Below, one piece after another: positions 46,822-57,504 of a stretch of DNA of 64,000 nt. Numbering within the stretch: the stretch's first letter is position 1; every line of letters starts with the position of its first letter. Below the pieces are notes generated by a model. The model saw nothing but the letters and a program-made list of their open reading frames with translations. It searched no databases and was not told the DNA's origin. Source of the stretch: an uncultured Flavobacteriales bacterium (GTDB lineage Bacteria; Bacteroidota; Bacteroidia; Flavobacteriales; BACL11); contig CALSQD010000002.1 of the NCBI GenBank assembly GCA_943788405.1, positions 1,023,501 through 1,087,500 on the forward strand, given 5' to 3'. The position numbers and the translations under genes are program-made.

Positions 46822-47014
46822 ATTCAGACTCATATTAGCCTTATTTGCTTTATCATTAATAATTATTCATTTAATAACATTGGATTATTCTGATTTAAGC
46901 TGGCAAAATAATAGCGGTTCATACCTAGGGATAACTTCAATGTCATTAATTGCTTTTGGAATGTTTTCTGAAATAAGAAGAGTTAATAAGCAGGAACCTC
47001 CTCCAAAAAAGTAA
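46811..47014 (+). CDS. 67-aa small membrane protein
   Basis: Short protein with two hydrophobic helices (FRLILALFALSLIIIHLITL and SYLGITSMSLIAFGMFSEI) and a basic, Pro-containing tail (KQEPPPKK). Family unknown. Third member of the overlapping small-gene cassette. Its last 32 bases overlap the 3' end of the convergent HsdR-N-like gene. Confidence 0.65.
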   Translation: MNNKFRLILALFALSLIIIHLITLDYSDLSWQNNSGSYLGITSMSLIAFGMFSEIRRVNKQEPPPKK

Positions 47015-47429
47015 TCTTGTTATTTTCATAATCCATAGCGCAACAGAAATGCTGCATACCATTGGTTACTACTAAAAAATTGACCTTTAATTTGAAATTA
47101 TATTTTGCAATCTGATTAAAAGCATCTTGTGTAATCTTCACCTTTGGCGCTTTGCATTCAACAATTACATTTGGTTTTCCATCAGCATTATAAAGCACAA
47201 TATCAGCCCTAGTTTGCATACCATTATATTTTACCATCTGCTCTACTCCCATCAAGCCCAAAGGGTATTTTTTTTCCTTATATAAATAATGAATAAAGTG
47301 TTGGCGCACCCACTCTTCAGGAGTTAAAACCAAATATTTTTTTCTTACTGCATCAAAAACTTGTGTAGTCCCTTCAACTAATTTAGTTTTGAGGGCTGCA
47401 TTTGGCAAATTTAATTGAGGCATATTCAT
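46983..47429 (-). CDS. Type I restriction HsdR N-terminal domain protein (stand-alone)
   Basis: 148-aa protein equal to the N-terminal PD-(D/E)xK nuclease domain of HsdR subunits (HSDR_N_2). Seen: TPEEWVRQHFIHYL, MGVEQMVKYNGMQTRADIVL with the catalytic Asp, and VIVECKAPKVKI with the E-x-K pair. No helicase, methylase or specificity genes are nearby, so this is not a working type I system; such stand-alone proteins are common beside holA in Bacteroidetes (from memory) and their function is unknown. The start is uncertain among GTG 47435, ATG 47429 and ATG 47423. Divergent from holA. Confidence 0.82.
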   Translation of the reverse strand: MNMPQLNLPNAALKTKLVEGTTQVFDAVRKKYLVLTPEEWVRQHFIHYLYKEKKYPLGLMGVEQMVKYNGMQTRADIVLYNADGKPNVIVECKAPKVKITQDAFNQIAKYNFKLKVNFLVVTNGMQHFCCAMDYENNKITFLEEVPAY

Positions 47430-47442
47430 ATCCACAAAATAA

Positions 47443-48444
47443 GTGAATTATAAAGAAATCATATCATCAATAGCAAATAAAGATTTGCAACCCGTCTATT
47501 TTTTGATGGGAGATGAGCCTTATTATATTGATAAATTAGCTGATTTATTTTCTAAAAATGTACTCTCAGCTGAAGAGCAAGAATTCAACCAAGTAATCCT
47601 TTATGGAAAAGATATTGAAACAGCACAGATAATTGCTGAAGCCAAGCAGTTTCCTTTTGGATCAGAAAAAAGAGTTGTTATCATTAGGGAAGCGCAACAT
47701 TTAAAAGATATTGATTTGTTGGATAGCTACTTAGATAATGTGCAACCCTCTACCCTTTTGGTAATTTGCTACAAAGGAAAATCAGTTGACAAACGCAAGA
47801 AGTTTGGAAAAACGCTAGCAAAAAAATGTGTAGTTTTTGAAAGTAAAAAATTATACGACAACAAAATCCCTGCTTGGATAAATACCTATGTAACTGAAAA
47901 TAGATTTAAGATTGACAATAGCGCAACAGCAGTGTTGGCAGAATATATTGGTGCTGATTTATCCAAGATTACCAATGAATTAGACAAACTTATGCTGGTA
48001 GTAAAAAAGGAAGAACAAATTACTACTAAACTGATTGAATATCACATTGGGATTAGCAAGGATTATAATGTTTTTGAATTGCAAAATGCTCTAGGGAAAA
48101 AGCAAGTTGTAAAAGCAAATAGAATAATTAATCATTTTGCAGCTAACCCAAAAAACCACAACATAGTACCCGTAATGAGCGCTTTATTCTCTTATTTTCA
48201 AAAAATAATGGTTTATCATTTTTTAGAAGATAAAAGCCCCAAATTTGCAGCAAGCGTTCTTAAAGTAAATCCTTTTTTTGTTGGACAATATCAAACTGCA
48301 GCACAAAACTACAGCAAGCGTCAACTATTCTATATTTTTGAATACCTCAAGGATTACGACCTAAAAAGCAAAGGAGTAAACAATAAAAACACTACTCATG
48401 AAGGGCTTTTAAAAGAATTGATTTTCAAAATTCTACACACATAA
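47443..48444 (+). CDS. holA: DNA polymerase III subunit delta HolA (GTG start)
   Basis: 333-aa clamp-loader subunit that opens the sliding clamp. Family features: the early motif LQPVYFLMGDEPYYIDKLAD, the RVVIIREAQHL strand, EYIGADLSKITNELDKL, and the C-terminal collar-like helices. The GTG at 47443 is the start, since a TAA is directly upstream in frame and the next ATG lies inside the conserved motif. Its partner DnaX is encoded at 35039-36799. Confidence 0.94.
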   Translation: MNYKEIISSIANKDLQPVYFLMGDEPYYIDKLADLFSKNVLSAEEQEFNQVILYGKDIETAQIIAEAKQFPFGSEKRVVIIREAQHLKDIDLLDSYLDNVQPSTLLVICYKGKSVDKRKKFGKTLAKKCVVFESKKLYDNKIPAWINTYVTENRFKIDNSATAVLAEYIGADLSKITNELDKLMLVVKKEEQITTKLIEYHIGISKDYNVFELQNALGKKQVVKANRIINHFAANPKNHNIVPVMSALFSYFQKIMVYHFLEDKSPKFAASVLKVNPFFVGQYQTAAQNYSKRQLFYIFEYLKDYDLKSKGVNNKNTTHEGLLKELIFKILHT

Positions 48445-48464
48445 TATTCATACCTTTATTTAGT

Positions 48465-48472
48465 TATATTTG
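48465..48472 (+). promoter_or_regulatory. -7 promoter box (TATATTTG) for the TonB-dependent receptor
   Basis: Exact TAnnTTTG match 18 bases before the ATG at 48491. Its last three bases are a TTG in frame with the gene, which rules out that TTG as a start. Confidence 0.62.
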
Positions 48473-48490
48473 CGGACTAATTTTTATAAA

Positions 48491-50749
48491 ATGCGCAAAC
48501 TTCTTTTCCTATTATCAATATTACTTTTAACAACAACTGCATTTTCTCAAAATGGAAACATAAGAGGATTTGTATACGACAAAAGTAGTGGTGAACCTAT
48601 CATGTTCTGCAATGTATTTTTAAAAGGAACAACTATTGGCGCTCCTACTGATATTAACGGAATGTATAATATCACAAAAGTAGCACCTGGAAACTACACA
48701 ATGATGGTTACATATATCGGCTATGACACCTCAGCAGTAGATATTACATTAAAAGCAGGAAAAGTACTTACTCAAAATCTTGAGATTTCAGAATCAAGTG
48801 TAAAATTAAATGAAGTAAGAATTTCTGCTGAAAGGGCTGAAATGAAAACAGAAGTAAAAGCTGCTGCTATTAAAATCACCAAGCAAGACATGGAGATGAT
48901 ACCTACCATTGGAGGTGAACCTGATCTAGCACAATACTTACAAGTAATTCCTGGAGTAGTATTTACTGGTGACCAAGGAGGACAACTCTACATAAGAGGA
49001 GGATCCCCAATACAAAACAAAGTATTATTGGACGGAATGACAATTTATAGTCCCTTTCATTCTATTGGTTTATTCTCCGTTTTTGATACTGATATAATCA
49101 GAAATACGGATGTGTATACAGGAGGGTTTAGTGCAGAATATGGAGGTAGAATTTCTTCTATCATGGACATTAAAACTATTGATGGAAATAAAAAAGAATT
49201 TGGAGGGAAATTATCAGCTAATACTTTTGGCTCCAAGCTTTTTATAGAAGGTCCTTTATCAGGAAGTGGGAAAACCTCCTTTGTTTTTTCTGGAAAAACT
49301 TCTTACCTAGATAAAAGTTCAGAATTACTTTACAAAGAGCCAGTCCTATACTTTGACGAAAAAGGATTACCTTATTCTTACACAGATTTATATGGAAAAA
49401 TCTCTATGCAAGGAAATAATGGAAGTAAGGTAAATGTATTTGGATTCAACTTCCAGGATAATGTCAATTATGAAGGCATATCTGAATTGAACTGGAAATC
49501 AAAGGGAATAGGTTCTGAATTCATTTTAATACCAGGAAATTCACCTGTTTTAATTGAAGGAAATTTTGCTTTTTCATCTTACACTATTTCTTTAGATGAA
49601 GTATCATCTCCTTTACGAGAAAGTGGAATTAATGGCTACAATATGGGGTTTGATTTTACTTCTTTCCAATCAAAGGGGAAGGTTAAGTATGGATTTGATA
49701 TTCATGGTTTCTCTACTGACTTCACTACTTATAATTCAGTAAATTCTAAGATTGAACAAAAAGACAATACTTCAGAATTTTCAGCTTATGTGAACTACCA
49801 AATAAATACAACTCGTTTTATTGTTGAACCTGGCTTTAGATTGCAGTATTATGGTAATATGGGCGCATCTCCTGAACCAAGATTAGGAATGAAATATATT
49901 GCTAGTGATCGTATGCGTTTTAAAGTTTCATCAGGATATTACTCACAAAATATATTGAGCACAACTTCTGATAGAGATGTCGTGAATTTATTCTCAGGTA
50001 TTATATCTTCCCCTGAAGAAATTCCTGACCAAGCAGATGAAACTCCTTACGCCAATAAATTTCAAAAAGCAAGACATTTAATTGCTGGTGTGGAATATGA
50101 TATTAGCAGAAAAATTGATTTTCAATTAGAAGGGTATATTAAGGATTTTACTCAACTTACGAACATCAATCGAAACATGACATCCAATACTGATGATGAA
50201 TTTATTATTGAAAGTGGAGTTGCTAAAGGAGTTGATTTTTTAGTGAAATTTAAAAGCAAGAAACTCTACATATGGGCAGTATATTCAATTGGCTCTATTA
50301 CCAGAAATGATGACAACAGAACTTACAATCCTCATTTTGACAGAAGGCATAATGTAAACTTTGTTAGTTCTTATAAGTTTGGTAAACGAGATAGTTGGAA
50401 AGCTGATATAAGATGGAATTTAGGATCAGGATTCCCATTTACACAAACACAAGGCTTTTATGAAAATCTAACTTTTGCTGATGGAATAAACTCTGATTAC
50501 ACTACTACTAATGGCGAATTAGGAATAGAGTATGCTGATTTAAATGAAGGAAGATTACCATATTACCACAGATTGGATGCTTCTGTTTCTAAAAGCATTA
50601 AACTAAGCAAGAGCTCTAACCTTGACATGACGCTCTCAGTTACCAATGCCTACAATAGAGAAAACATCTTTTATTTTAACCGTGTAGAGTATGAAAGAGT
50701 GAATCAATTACCACTTATGCCTAGTTTTGGTGCAAGCATCACATTCTAA
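48491..50749 (+). CDS. TonB-dependent receptor with carboxypeptidase-like N-terminal domain
   Basis: 752-aa outer-membrane receptor. The ATG at 48491 opens the signal peptide (MRKLLFLLSILLLTTTAFSQ). A CarboxypepD_reg-like domain covers about residues 22-100 (GFVYDKSSGEPIMFCNVFLKG), a plug domain about 110-215 (YLQVIPGVVFTGDQGGQLYI, RGGSP, LLDGMTIYSPFHSIGLFSVF), and the rest is beta-barrel ending in an aromatic Phe. No SusD-like partner lies nearby, so it is not a standard polysaccharide locus; the substrate is unknown. Own promoter. Confidence 0.92.
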   Translation: MRKLLFLLSILLLTTTAFSQNGNIRGFVYDKSSGEPIMFCNVFLKGTTIGAPTDINGMYNITKVAPGNYTMMVTYIGYDTSAVDITLKAGKVLTQNLEISESSVKLNEVRISAERAEMKTEVKAAAIKITKQDMEMIPTIGGEPDLAQYLQVIPGVVFTGDQGGQLYIRGGSPIQNKVLLDGMTIYSPFHSIGLFSVFDTDIIRNTDVYTGGFSAEYGGRISSIMDIKTIDGNKKEFGGKLSANTFGSKLFIEGPLSGSGKTSFVFSGKTSYLDKSSELLYKEPVLYFDEKGLPYSYTDLYGKISMQGNNGSKVNVFGFNFQDNVNYEGISELNWKSKGIGSEFILIPGNSPVLIEGNFAFSSYTISLDEVSSPLRESGINGYNMGFDFTSFQSKGKVKYGFDIHGFSTDFTTYNSVNSKIEQKDNTSEFSAYVNYQINTTRFIVEPGFRLQYYGNMGASPEPRLGMKYIASDRMRFKVSSGYYSQNILSTTSDRDVVNLFSGIISSPEEIPDQADETPYANKFQKARHLIAGVEYDISRKIDFQLEGYIKDFTQLTNINRNMTSNTDDEFIIESGVAKGVDFLVKFKSKKLYIWAVYSIGSITRNDDNRTYNPHFDRRHNVNFVSSYKFGKRDSWKADIRWNLGSGFPFTQTQGFYENLTFADGINSDYTTTNGELGIEYADLNEGRLPYYHRLDASVSKSIKLSKSSNLDMTLSVTNAYNRENIFYFNRVEYERVNQLPLMPSFGASITF

Positions 50750-50819
50750 ACAACTTATCTGATTTTAAAAAACTTTTAATAAAACTTTTATCATTAAAAG
50801 AATAATCAGTTACAAATAG

Positions 50820-50827
50820 TATTTTTG
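50820..50827 (+). promoter_or_regulatory. -7 promoter box (TATTTTTG) for pyrG-yidC
   Basis: Exact TAnnTTTG match 24 bases before the GTG start of pyrG. Confidence 0.6.
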
Positions 50828-50848
50828 CAAAAACAAAAACTACTGTAA

Positions 50849-52462
<1,614 letters not shown>

Positions 52463-52476
52463 CATAAGATACACTA

Positions 52477-54291
52477 ATGAAACAATACGATAAAAATTCA
52501 CTAATTGGTTTTGTATTAATGGCTATCATTTTGATAGTATTTAATACTTTGTTTTTTCCTGAAGTACAGCAAGAACAATCAGCAACTATTGCTCCAACTG
52601 AATCCGTAATTACTGAAACACAAATTGGAAAAACAATAACTGCCTCACCAATTATTTCTACACTAAATGATTCTGTAGTTAATGAAGAGTTAAAAGCAAC
52701 TTATGGAGTTTTTGCTGGAGCAGCTATAGGAACTGACGAGTTCCAGGTAATTGAGAATGACAAATTAAAAATTACAGTTGCAAACAAAGGGGGTAGAATT
52801 ACTTCTGTAATTTTAAAAGAATACCAAACTTTTGATTCGTTAGCTCTTGATTTATTTGATGCAGACAGCTCGCGTTTTAACCTTCAATTTACAACAGGAC
52901 ACAACATAAACACGGCTGATTTATATTTTGTTGCTGAACAAAGTAGCAATACTTTAAGCATGAAACTAAAGGCAGATGACAACCATTATGTAGAGTACTT
53001 ATATACGCTTACTGACGATTACCTTATTGATTTTGACATCAACTTTGTTGGCATGGAAAATCTTATTCCATCTGGAGTAAATTACATGAACTTAGAGTGG
53101 CAAATGAAAACGCCACAAACTGAGAAAAGTAAAACTAATCAGGATATGTACACAGGGCTGCAATACCAATACAGTGCTGACAATGAGGTTGATTACTTAA
53201 GCTTTACTTCAACTGATGATGACAAAATAAATGCTCGTTTAAACTGGGTAGCCTTTAAGCAACAATTCTTTAGTGCAATTTTTATTGCTAAAGATGGATT
53301 TGACAAACCGACTTACTTAACTTCTACTAAAAGTGAAGGGTCAAAATTCATAAAAGATTTAGCGGCTAAATTTGAATTACCTTACAAACATAAGCAAGAT
53401 GAACAGTTAAGTTTCCAATTCTATTTTGGACCAAACCACTATAAAACATTAGAATCCTATAATTCAGGATTTGAAGAATTAGTACCATTAGGTTGGGGAA
53501 TATTTGGCTGGGTAAACCAGTACATTATTATCAATATTTTTGATTTTTTAAGTAAATACTTTTCTTCTTACGGATTAATTATACTTATCCTTACTTTAAT
53601 CATAAAAATAGGACTTGCTCCATTTACTTATAAAGCATTTTTATCACAAGCAAAAATGAAGGTGTTAAAACCTGAAATTGATAAAATAAATGAAAAGTTA
53701 AAAGGAAAAGATCCTATGAAAGCCCAACAAGAAACTATGGGGCTTTACCGGAAAGCTGGCGTAAACCCAATGGGTGGTTGCTTACCAATGCTCTTCCAAT
53801 TTCCGATACTTATTGCCATGTTCCGTTTCTTCCCTGCCTCTATAGAGTTAAGGCAAGAAAGTTTCCTTTGGGCAGATGATTTATCGTCTTATGATTCTAT
53901 TTATAACCTAGGATTTGAAATTCCTTTTTATGGTGATCATATTAGTTTATTTACATTATTGATGACAGTTTCTACTTTATTATATACTCGTATGAACTCG
54001 TCAATGGCAACAGGGCAAATGGCACAAATGAAATGGATGATGTACTTAATGCCAATCATGTTCCTTGGGTTCTTTAACAATTATGCTGCAGGACTTTCGT
54101 ACTACTACTTCTTAGCAAATATGTTTACTTTCACGCAACAATATTTCATGAAAAGAATGATTGATGAAGATGCGATATTGGCGCAATTGGAAGCAAATAA
54201 AAAGAAACCTGCCAAACCAAAATCTAAGTTCCAAAAGAAATTAGAATACATGCAGAAAAAGCAAGAGCAACAAATGAAAAAAAGGAAATAG
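52477..54291 (+). CDS. yidC: Membrane protein insertase YidC
   Basis: 604-aa inner-membrane insertase with a first helix (LIGFVLMAIILIVFNTLFF), a large periplasmic beta-domain (about residues 60-340), and the conserved helix bundle (YGLIILILTLIIKIGLAPFT, NPMGGCLPMLFQFPILIAMF, AGLSYYYFLANMFTFTQQY). The basic C-terminal tail (KKKPAKPKSKFQKK and on) can bind ribosomes. It follows pyrG in a two-gene operon, a common order in Bacteroidetes, and is followed by a strong terminator. Confidence 0.96.
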   Translation: MKQYDKNSLIGFVLMAIILIVFNTLFFPEVQQEQSATIAPTESVITETQIGKTITASPIISTLNDSVVNEELKATYGVFAGAAIGTDEFQVIENDKLKITVANKGGRITSVILKEYQTFDSLALDLFDADSSRFNLQFTTGHNINTADLYFVAEQSSNTLSMKLKADDNHYVEYLYTLTDDYLIDFDINFVGMENLIPSGVNYMNLEWQMKTPQTEKSKTNQDMYTGLQYQYSADNEVDYLSFTSTDDDKINARLNWVAFKQQFFSAIFIAKDGFDKPTYLTSTKSEGSKFIKDLAAKFELPYKHKQDEQLSFQFYFGPNHYKTLESYNSGFEELVPLGWGIFGWVNQYIIINIFDFLSKYFSSYGLIILILTLIIKIGLAPFTYKAFLSQAKMKVLKPEIDKINEKLKGKDPMKAQQETMGLYRKAGVNPMGGCLPMLFQFPILIAMFRFFPASIELRQESFLWADDLSSYDSIYNLGFEIPFYGDHISLFTLLMTVSTLLYTRMNSSMATGQMAQMKWMMYLMPIMFLGFFNNYAAGLSYYYFLANMFTFTQQYFMKRMIDEDAILAQLEANKKKPAKPKSKFQKKLEYMQKKQEQQMKKRK

Positions 54292-54318
54292 CATTTTTCA
54301 ATTTGATATAAATACAAG

Positions 54319-54352
54319 AAATCCCTACCAATTTGGTGGGGATTTTTTTTTG
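54319..54352 (+). terminator. Terminator after yidC (copy 2 of the dispersed hairpin)
   Basis: Ten-pair stem (54321-54330 with 54334-54343, one T-G wobble), loop ATT, nine T. The sequence is almost identical to the rho terminator at 23896-23927. Confidence 0.85.
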
Positions 54353-54399
54353 TAATATTGTACATCACTAATTGTTAGTACCAATTATTTTTATTCAAA

Positions 54400-54723
54400 A
54401 TGAAAGTTACAGCTGAAAAAAATGAAAAAGTTGCAAATATGATATTTGCAGATATCTACCCTCTTTACTGGAATAGATTAGAGAAAAACGGAAGAACAAA
54501 AGAAGAATTCCACCAAGTAATAGAATGGTTAACTGGTTTTAATGAAGATAAGTTACAAGCACTTATTGAAGAGAAAGTTACTTTTAAAACCTTTTTCAAA
54601 AAAGCAAAAATTCATCCTAACGCTCACTTAATTAAAGGAGTCATTTGCGGTTACAGGATTGAAGAAATTGAAGATGAATTTGAAGTATACAAACAATGTA
54701 GGCAAATGGATAAAGCTAATTGA
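54400..54723 (+). CDS. DUF2200 family protein, C-terminus lost by frameshift
   Basis: 107 aa as read. The body matches DUF2200: VANMIFADIYPLYWNRLEKNG, RTKEEFHQVIEWLTGF, FKTFFKKAKIHPNAHLIKGV and ICGYRIEEIEDEF. Family members continue after RQMDK with a segment like LIDELAKGR. Here one extra base (G at about 54715) puts the reading into a stop, while the +1 reading of the next 63 bases gives exactly LIDELAKGRKIEKIMRV plus EKK and a stop at 54776-54778. So a one-base insertion or sequence error cut about 20 residues. Function of the family unknown. Confidence 0.85.
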   Translation: MKVTAEKNEKVANMIFADIYPLYWNRLEKNGRTKEEFHQVIEWLTGFNEDKLQALIEEKVTFKTFFKKAKIHPNAHLIKGVICGYRIEEIEDEFEVYKQCRQMDKAN

Positions 54724-54778
54724 TGAATTGGCTAAAGGGCGTAAAATAGAAAAAATTATGCGAGTTGAAAAGAAGTAA
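54716..54778 (+). pseudogene. Displaced C-terminal end of the DUF2200 gene
   Basis: Out-of-frame remnant encoding LIDELAKGRKIEKIMRVEKK, the usual DUF2200 ending, joined to the main frame by removing one base at 54715. Confidence 0.8.
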
Positions 54779-54787
54779 ATATACTTC

Positions 54788-55531
54788 TTATAAGACACTA
54801 ATCTTCTTCAAAAAAAGCTCCATTCCTTTTTTCTTTTCATCATCTAAATTATACGAAATCTTATTATTCAAATAATCTTTAGGATTTGTACAGTTTGGGT
54901 AATTAGCACTTTCTAAAACCAAAGCAGTATCAATATCACTTAATCCTTTTTCAAGAGCCTTATTAAAATTCCTGATAAATTCCTGATGCAGTTTTGCATT
55001 TGCTACCCAAGCTGCAAATACAAAAGGTAAACCTGTCATCTCTTTCCAAAAAGCTGACAAATCATAAATATAAGCATGCTTATCATTTAAAGCAAAAGCC
55101 CTATCGCCAATTACCAATGCAGCATCTTTTCCTTTTATTTTTTTTTCATAACCAGGACTTGCATTTCTAAGTTCAGGATTCAATTTCCAATATTCCTTCA
55201 ATAATATTTTAAGCAATGCCACTGAGGTACGCGACTGATAATCTAATGCAATACTTTCAATTTCAGTAATTGAAACATCCGAATACAAACAAACCGTATC
55301 TACAGCACCATTTGCTCCTATGCAATAATCCGAAATAATATGAGCCTCTTTTAATTTGGGAATAACCGCCACAGGCACTAAAGCCAAGTCTACAGTTCCA
55401 TTAATGAGTTTATCTGCACAAATAGAAGGGTAATCCAACTGCAAATCAATGCTCTGTATCAACTCACTTTGCTTTAATCCATGGATAAAAGGAACCGTAT
55501 TTAAATAAGAAACAGCTGAGATTTTTAGCAT
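54788..55531 (-). CDS. mqnA: Menaquinone biosynthesis protein MqnA (chorismate dehydratase)
   Basis: 247-aa periplasmic-binding-protein-like enzyme of the futalosine route to menaquinone; MqnA converts chorismate to 3-[(1-carboxyvinyl)oxy]benzoate. Seen: ISAVSYLNTVPFIHGL, LDYPSICADKLINGTVDLALVPVA, and IALDYQSRTSVALLKILLKE, all in family positions. No other futalosine gene lies in the window. The ATG overlaps the stop of the DUF456 gene by one base. MqnD is a related alternative, but the N-terminal motif favours MqnA. Confidence 0.88.
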   Translation of the reverse strand: MLKISAVSYLNTVPFIHGLKQSELIQSIDLQLDYPSICADKLINGTVDLALVPVAVIPKLKEAHIISDYCIGANGAVDTVCLYSDVSITEIESIALDYQSRTSVALLKILLKEYWKLNPELRNASPGYEKKIKGKDAALVIGDRAFALNDKHAYIYDLSAFWKEMTGLPFVFAAWVANAKLHQEFIRNFNKALEKGLSDIDTALVLESANYPNCTNPKDYLNNKISYNLDDEKKKGMELFLKKISVL

Positions 55532-55989
55532 TAGAACAATAGAATATAAATGATATAAAAACTAGTACATAATTTCAGAATTGTACCAGCTATAAAACCC
55601 CAAAGTGCTCCAAAGGCAATTTTCACTTCATTCTTACTGGCTTCCATTTTTGCACCCATATAAGCGCCAATAAAAGCACCTACCAAAATACCAAAAGGAG
55701 GAAATAAAAAAATCCCTAACAACATTCCCACTACCGAACCTCTAATTGCATACTTGCCACCTCCTGCTTTTTTTACGCCATAAATCTGCAAATAATAATC
55801 AAGAACAGTAACCACAACTACCACAATTCCTATCCAAAAAAGAGAGTCAACATCCATAGTATGGATAAAGAAATGATAGAGCAACAAAGCAATATACGAA
55901 AGTGGAGGACCTGGCAAAGCAGGAACAATACTCCCTATTACTCCTAAAAGCAATAAAATTCCAATCCCTATAATTATAAGTATTTCCAT
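55531..55989 (-). CDS. DUF456 family membrane protein
   Basis: 152-aa membrane protein with Gly-rich helices. Seen: GVIGSIVPALPGPPLSYIALL, the repeat-like GMLLGIFLFPPFGILVGAFIGAYMGA and a final helix, as in DUF456. Function unknown. It precedes mqnA and is translationally coupled to it, so it may share its regulation. Confidence 0.88.
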   Translation of the reverse strand: MEILIIIGIGILLLLGVIGSIVPALPGPPLSYIALLLYHFFIHTMDVDSLFWIGIVVVVVTVLDYYLQIYGVKKAGGGKYAIRGSVVGMLLGIFLFPPFGILVGAFIGAYMGAKMEASKNEVKIAFGALWGFIAGTILKLCTSFYIIYILLF

Positions 55990-56046
55990 TTACCAAATTA
56001 ATGAAAAAGCAATGAGAATTACAAATGCACATCTTATTAAAATGAT

Positions 56047-56054
56047 TAAATTTG
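56047..56054 (+). promoter_or_regulatory. -7 promoter box (TAAATTTG) for purB
   Basis: Exact TAnnTTTG match 24 bases before the purB ATG at 56079. Confidence 0.6.
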
Positions 56055-56078
56055 CAGCCTTAATTAACAAAACAAAAA

Positions 56079-57422
56079 ATGGCACTTACTCCTTTAACTG
56101 CAGTCACTCCAATTGACGGTAGATATATTAGCAAAACCTCTAGCTTACAAAGCTACTTTTCTGAAGCCGCTTTAATTAAGTTTAGAGTACAAGTTGAAAT
56201 TGAATATTTCATTGCACTTTGCAATAGTTCTATCCTACAACTCAATCATTTTCCTACTGAAAAGTTCAACAATTTAAGAGATTTATACACGAACTTTAAC
56301 GAGAGTGATGCACAAAGAATTAAAGATATTGAAAGCATCACCAATCATGATGTAAAGGCAGTAGAATACTTTATTAAGGAAGAATTTGACAAACTAGGTT
56401 TGCAAGAATTTAAAGAGTTTATTCATTTCGGATTAACTTCACAGGATATTAATAATACTGCTGTTCCTTTTTCAATTAAAGAAGCTGTAAACCAAGTTTA
56501 CTTACCTCAACTTACTGAAATAGTTGCTTTATTAAAAGACCGAGCTGAACAATGGAAAGCAATTCCTTTATTAGCCCGTACACACGGACAAGCAGCTTCA
56601 CCAACAAGAATGGGTAAGGAAATTCAAGTATTTATTGAGCGTATTGAAAAGCAACTTATATTATTAGAAACAATTCCGTTTAGCGCAAAATTTGGTGGTG
56701 CAACAGGTAACTTTAATGCACATCATGTTGCCTTTCCTGAAATTGACTGGGTAAATTTTTCAAATAGCTTTACTGCTGATGCTTTAGGTTTAGAGCGTCA
56801 ACAAACAACTACACAAATTGAGCATTATGATAATTTGGCTGCTTTGATGGATAACATCAGCCGTATCAACACTATTTTAGTTGATTTTTCAAGAGACATC
56901 TGGACGTATGTTTCTATGGATTATTTCAAACAAAAAATTAAAAAAGGGGAAGTTGGTTCATCAGCAATGCCACACAAAGTAAACCCTATTGATTTTGAAA
57001 ATGCAGAAGGAAACTTAGGAATGGCAAATGCAATTTTTTCTTTTCTATCTAGCAAATTACCTATCTCTCGTTTGCAAAGGGATTTAACTGACAGTACAGT
57101 TCTAAGGAATATTGGTGTGCCATTTGCACATACACTTATTGCATTCGCGTCTTTAAACAAAGGGATTAATAAACTACTAATTAATGAAGCAAATATTGCT
57201 GCTGACTTAGAAAAAAACTGGGCAGTTGTAGCAGAAGCAATTCAAACAATTTTAAGAAGAGAAGGCTATCCTAATCCTTATGAAGCACTTAAAGAATTAA
57301 CAAGAACTAACTCAGTAATTAATGCCGAAAGCATTGCCTCTTTTATTGATACTTTAAATGTAAACGACACTATTAAAGCCGAACTAAAAGCCATTACTCC
57401 TAGTAACTATACTGGGATATAA
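56079..57422 (+). CDS. purB: Adenylosuccinate lyase PurB
   Basis: 447-aa lyase used twice in purine synthesis (SAICAR to AICAR and adenylosuccinate to AMP). The signature loop GSSAMPHKVNPIDFENAEGN is present, with the catalytic His in FGLTSQDINNTA and LARTHGQAASPTRMG. The long DIWTYVSMDYFKQKI form and the FNAHHVAFPEIDW segment mark the E. coli-like subgroup. Single gene with its own promoter; no clear terminator is seen in 57423-57504. Confidence 0.97.
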   Translation: MALTPLTAVTPIDGRYISKTSSLQSYFSEAALIKFRVQVEIEYFIALCNSSILQLNHFPTEKFNNLRDLYTNFNESDAQRIKDIESITNHDVKAVEYFIKEEFDKLGLQEFKEFIHFGLTSQDINNTAVPFSIKEAVNQVYLPQLTEIVALLKDRAEQWKAIPLLARTHGQAASPTRMGKEIQVFIERIEKQLILLETIPFSAKFGGATGNFNAHHVAFPEIDWVNFSNSFTADALGLERQQTTTQIEHYDNLAALMDNISRINTILVDFSRDIWTYVSMDYFKQKIKKGEVGSSAMPHKVNPIDFENAEGNLGMANAIFSFLSSKLPISRLQRDLTDSTVLRNIGVPFAHTLIAFASLNKGINKLLINEANIAADLEKNWAVVAEAIQTILRREGYPNPYEALKELTRTNSVINAESIASFIDTLNVNDTIKAELKAITPSNYTGI

Positions 57423-57504
57423 AAAAGAAGGCAGGATTCAGAATACAGGAGATAGAAATTAGAAGCAAATAATCAGATAAACGGATAAACAACAAACTAG
57501 TAAT

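Noticed and set aside
46983..47429. Type I restriction-modification system
   Set aside because: Only the HsdR N-terminal domain is present; no helicase, methylase or specificity gene is nearby.
48491..50749. Polysaccharide utilisation locus
   Set aside because: The TonB receptor has no SusD-like partner and no glycoside hydrolase genes around it.
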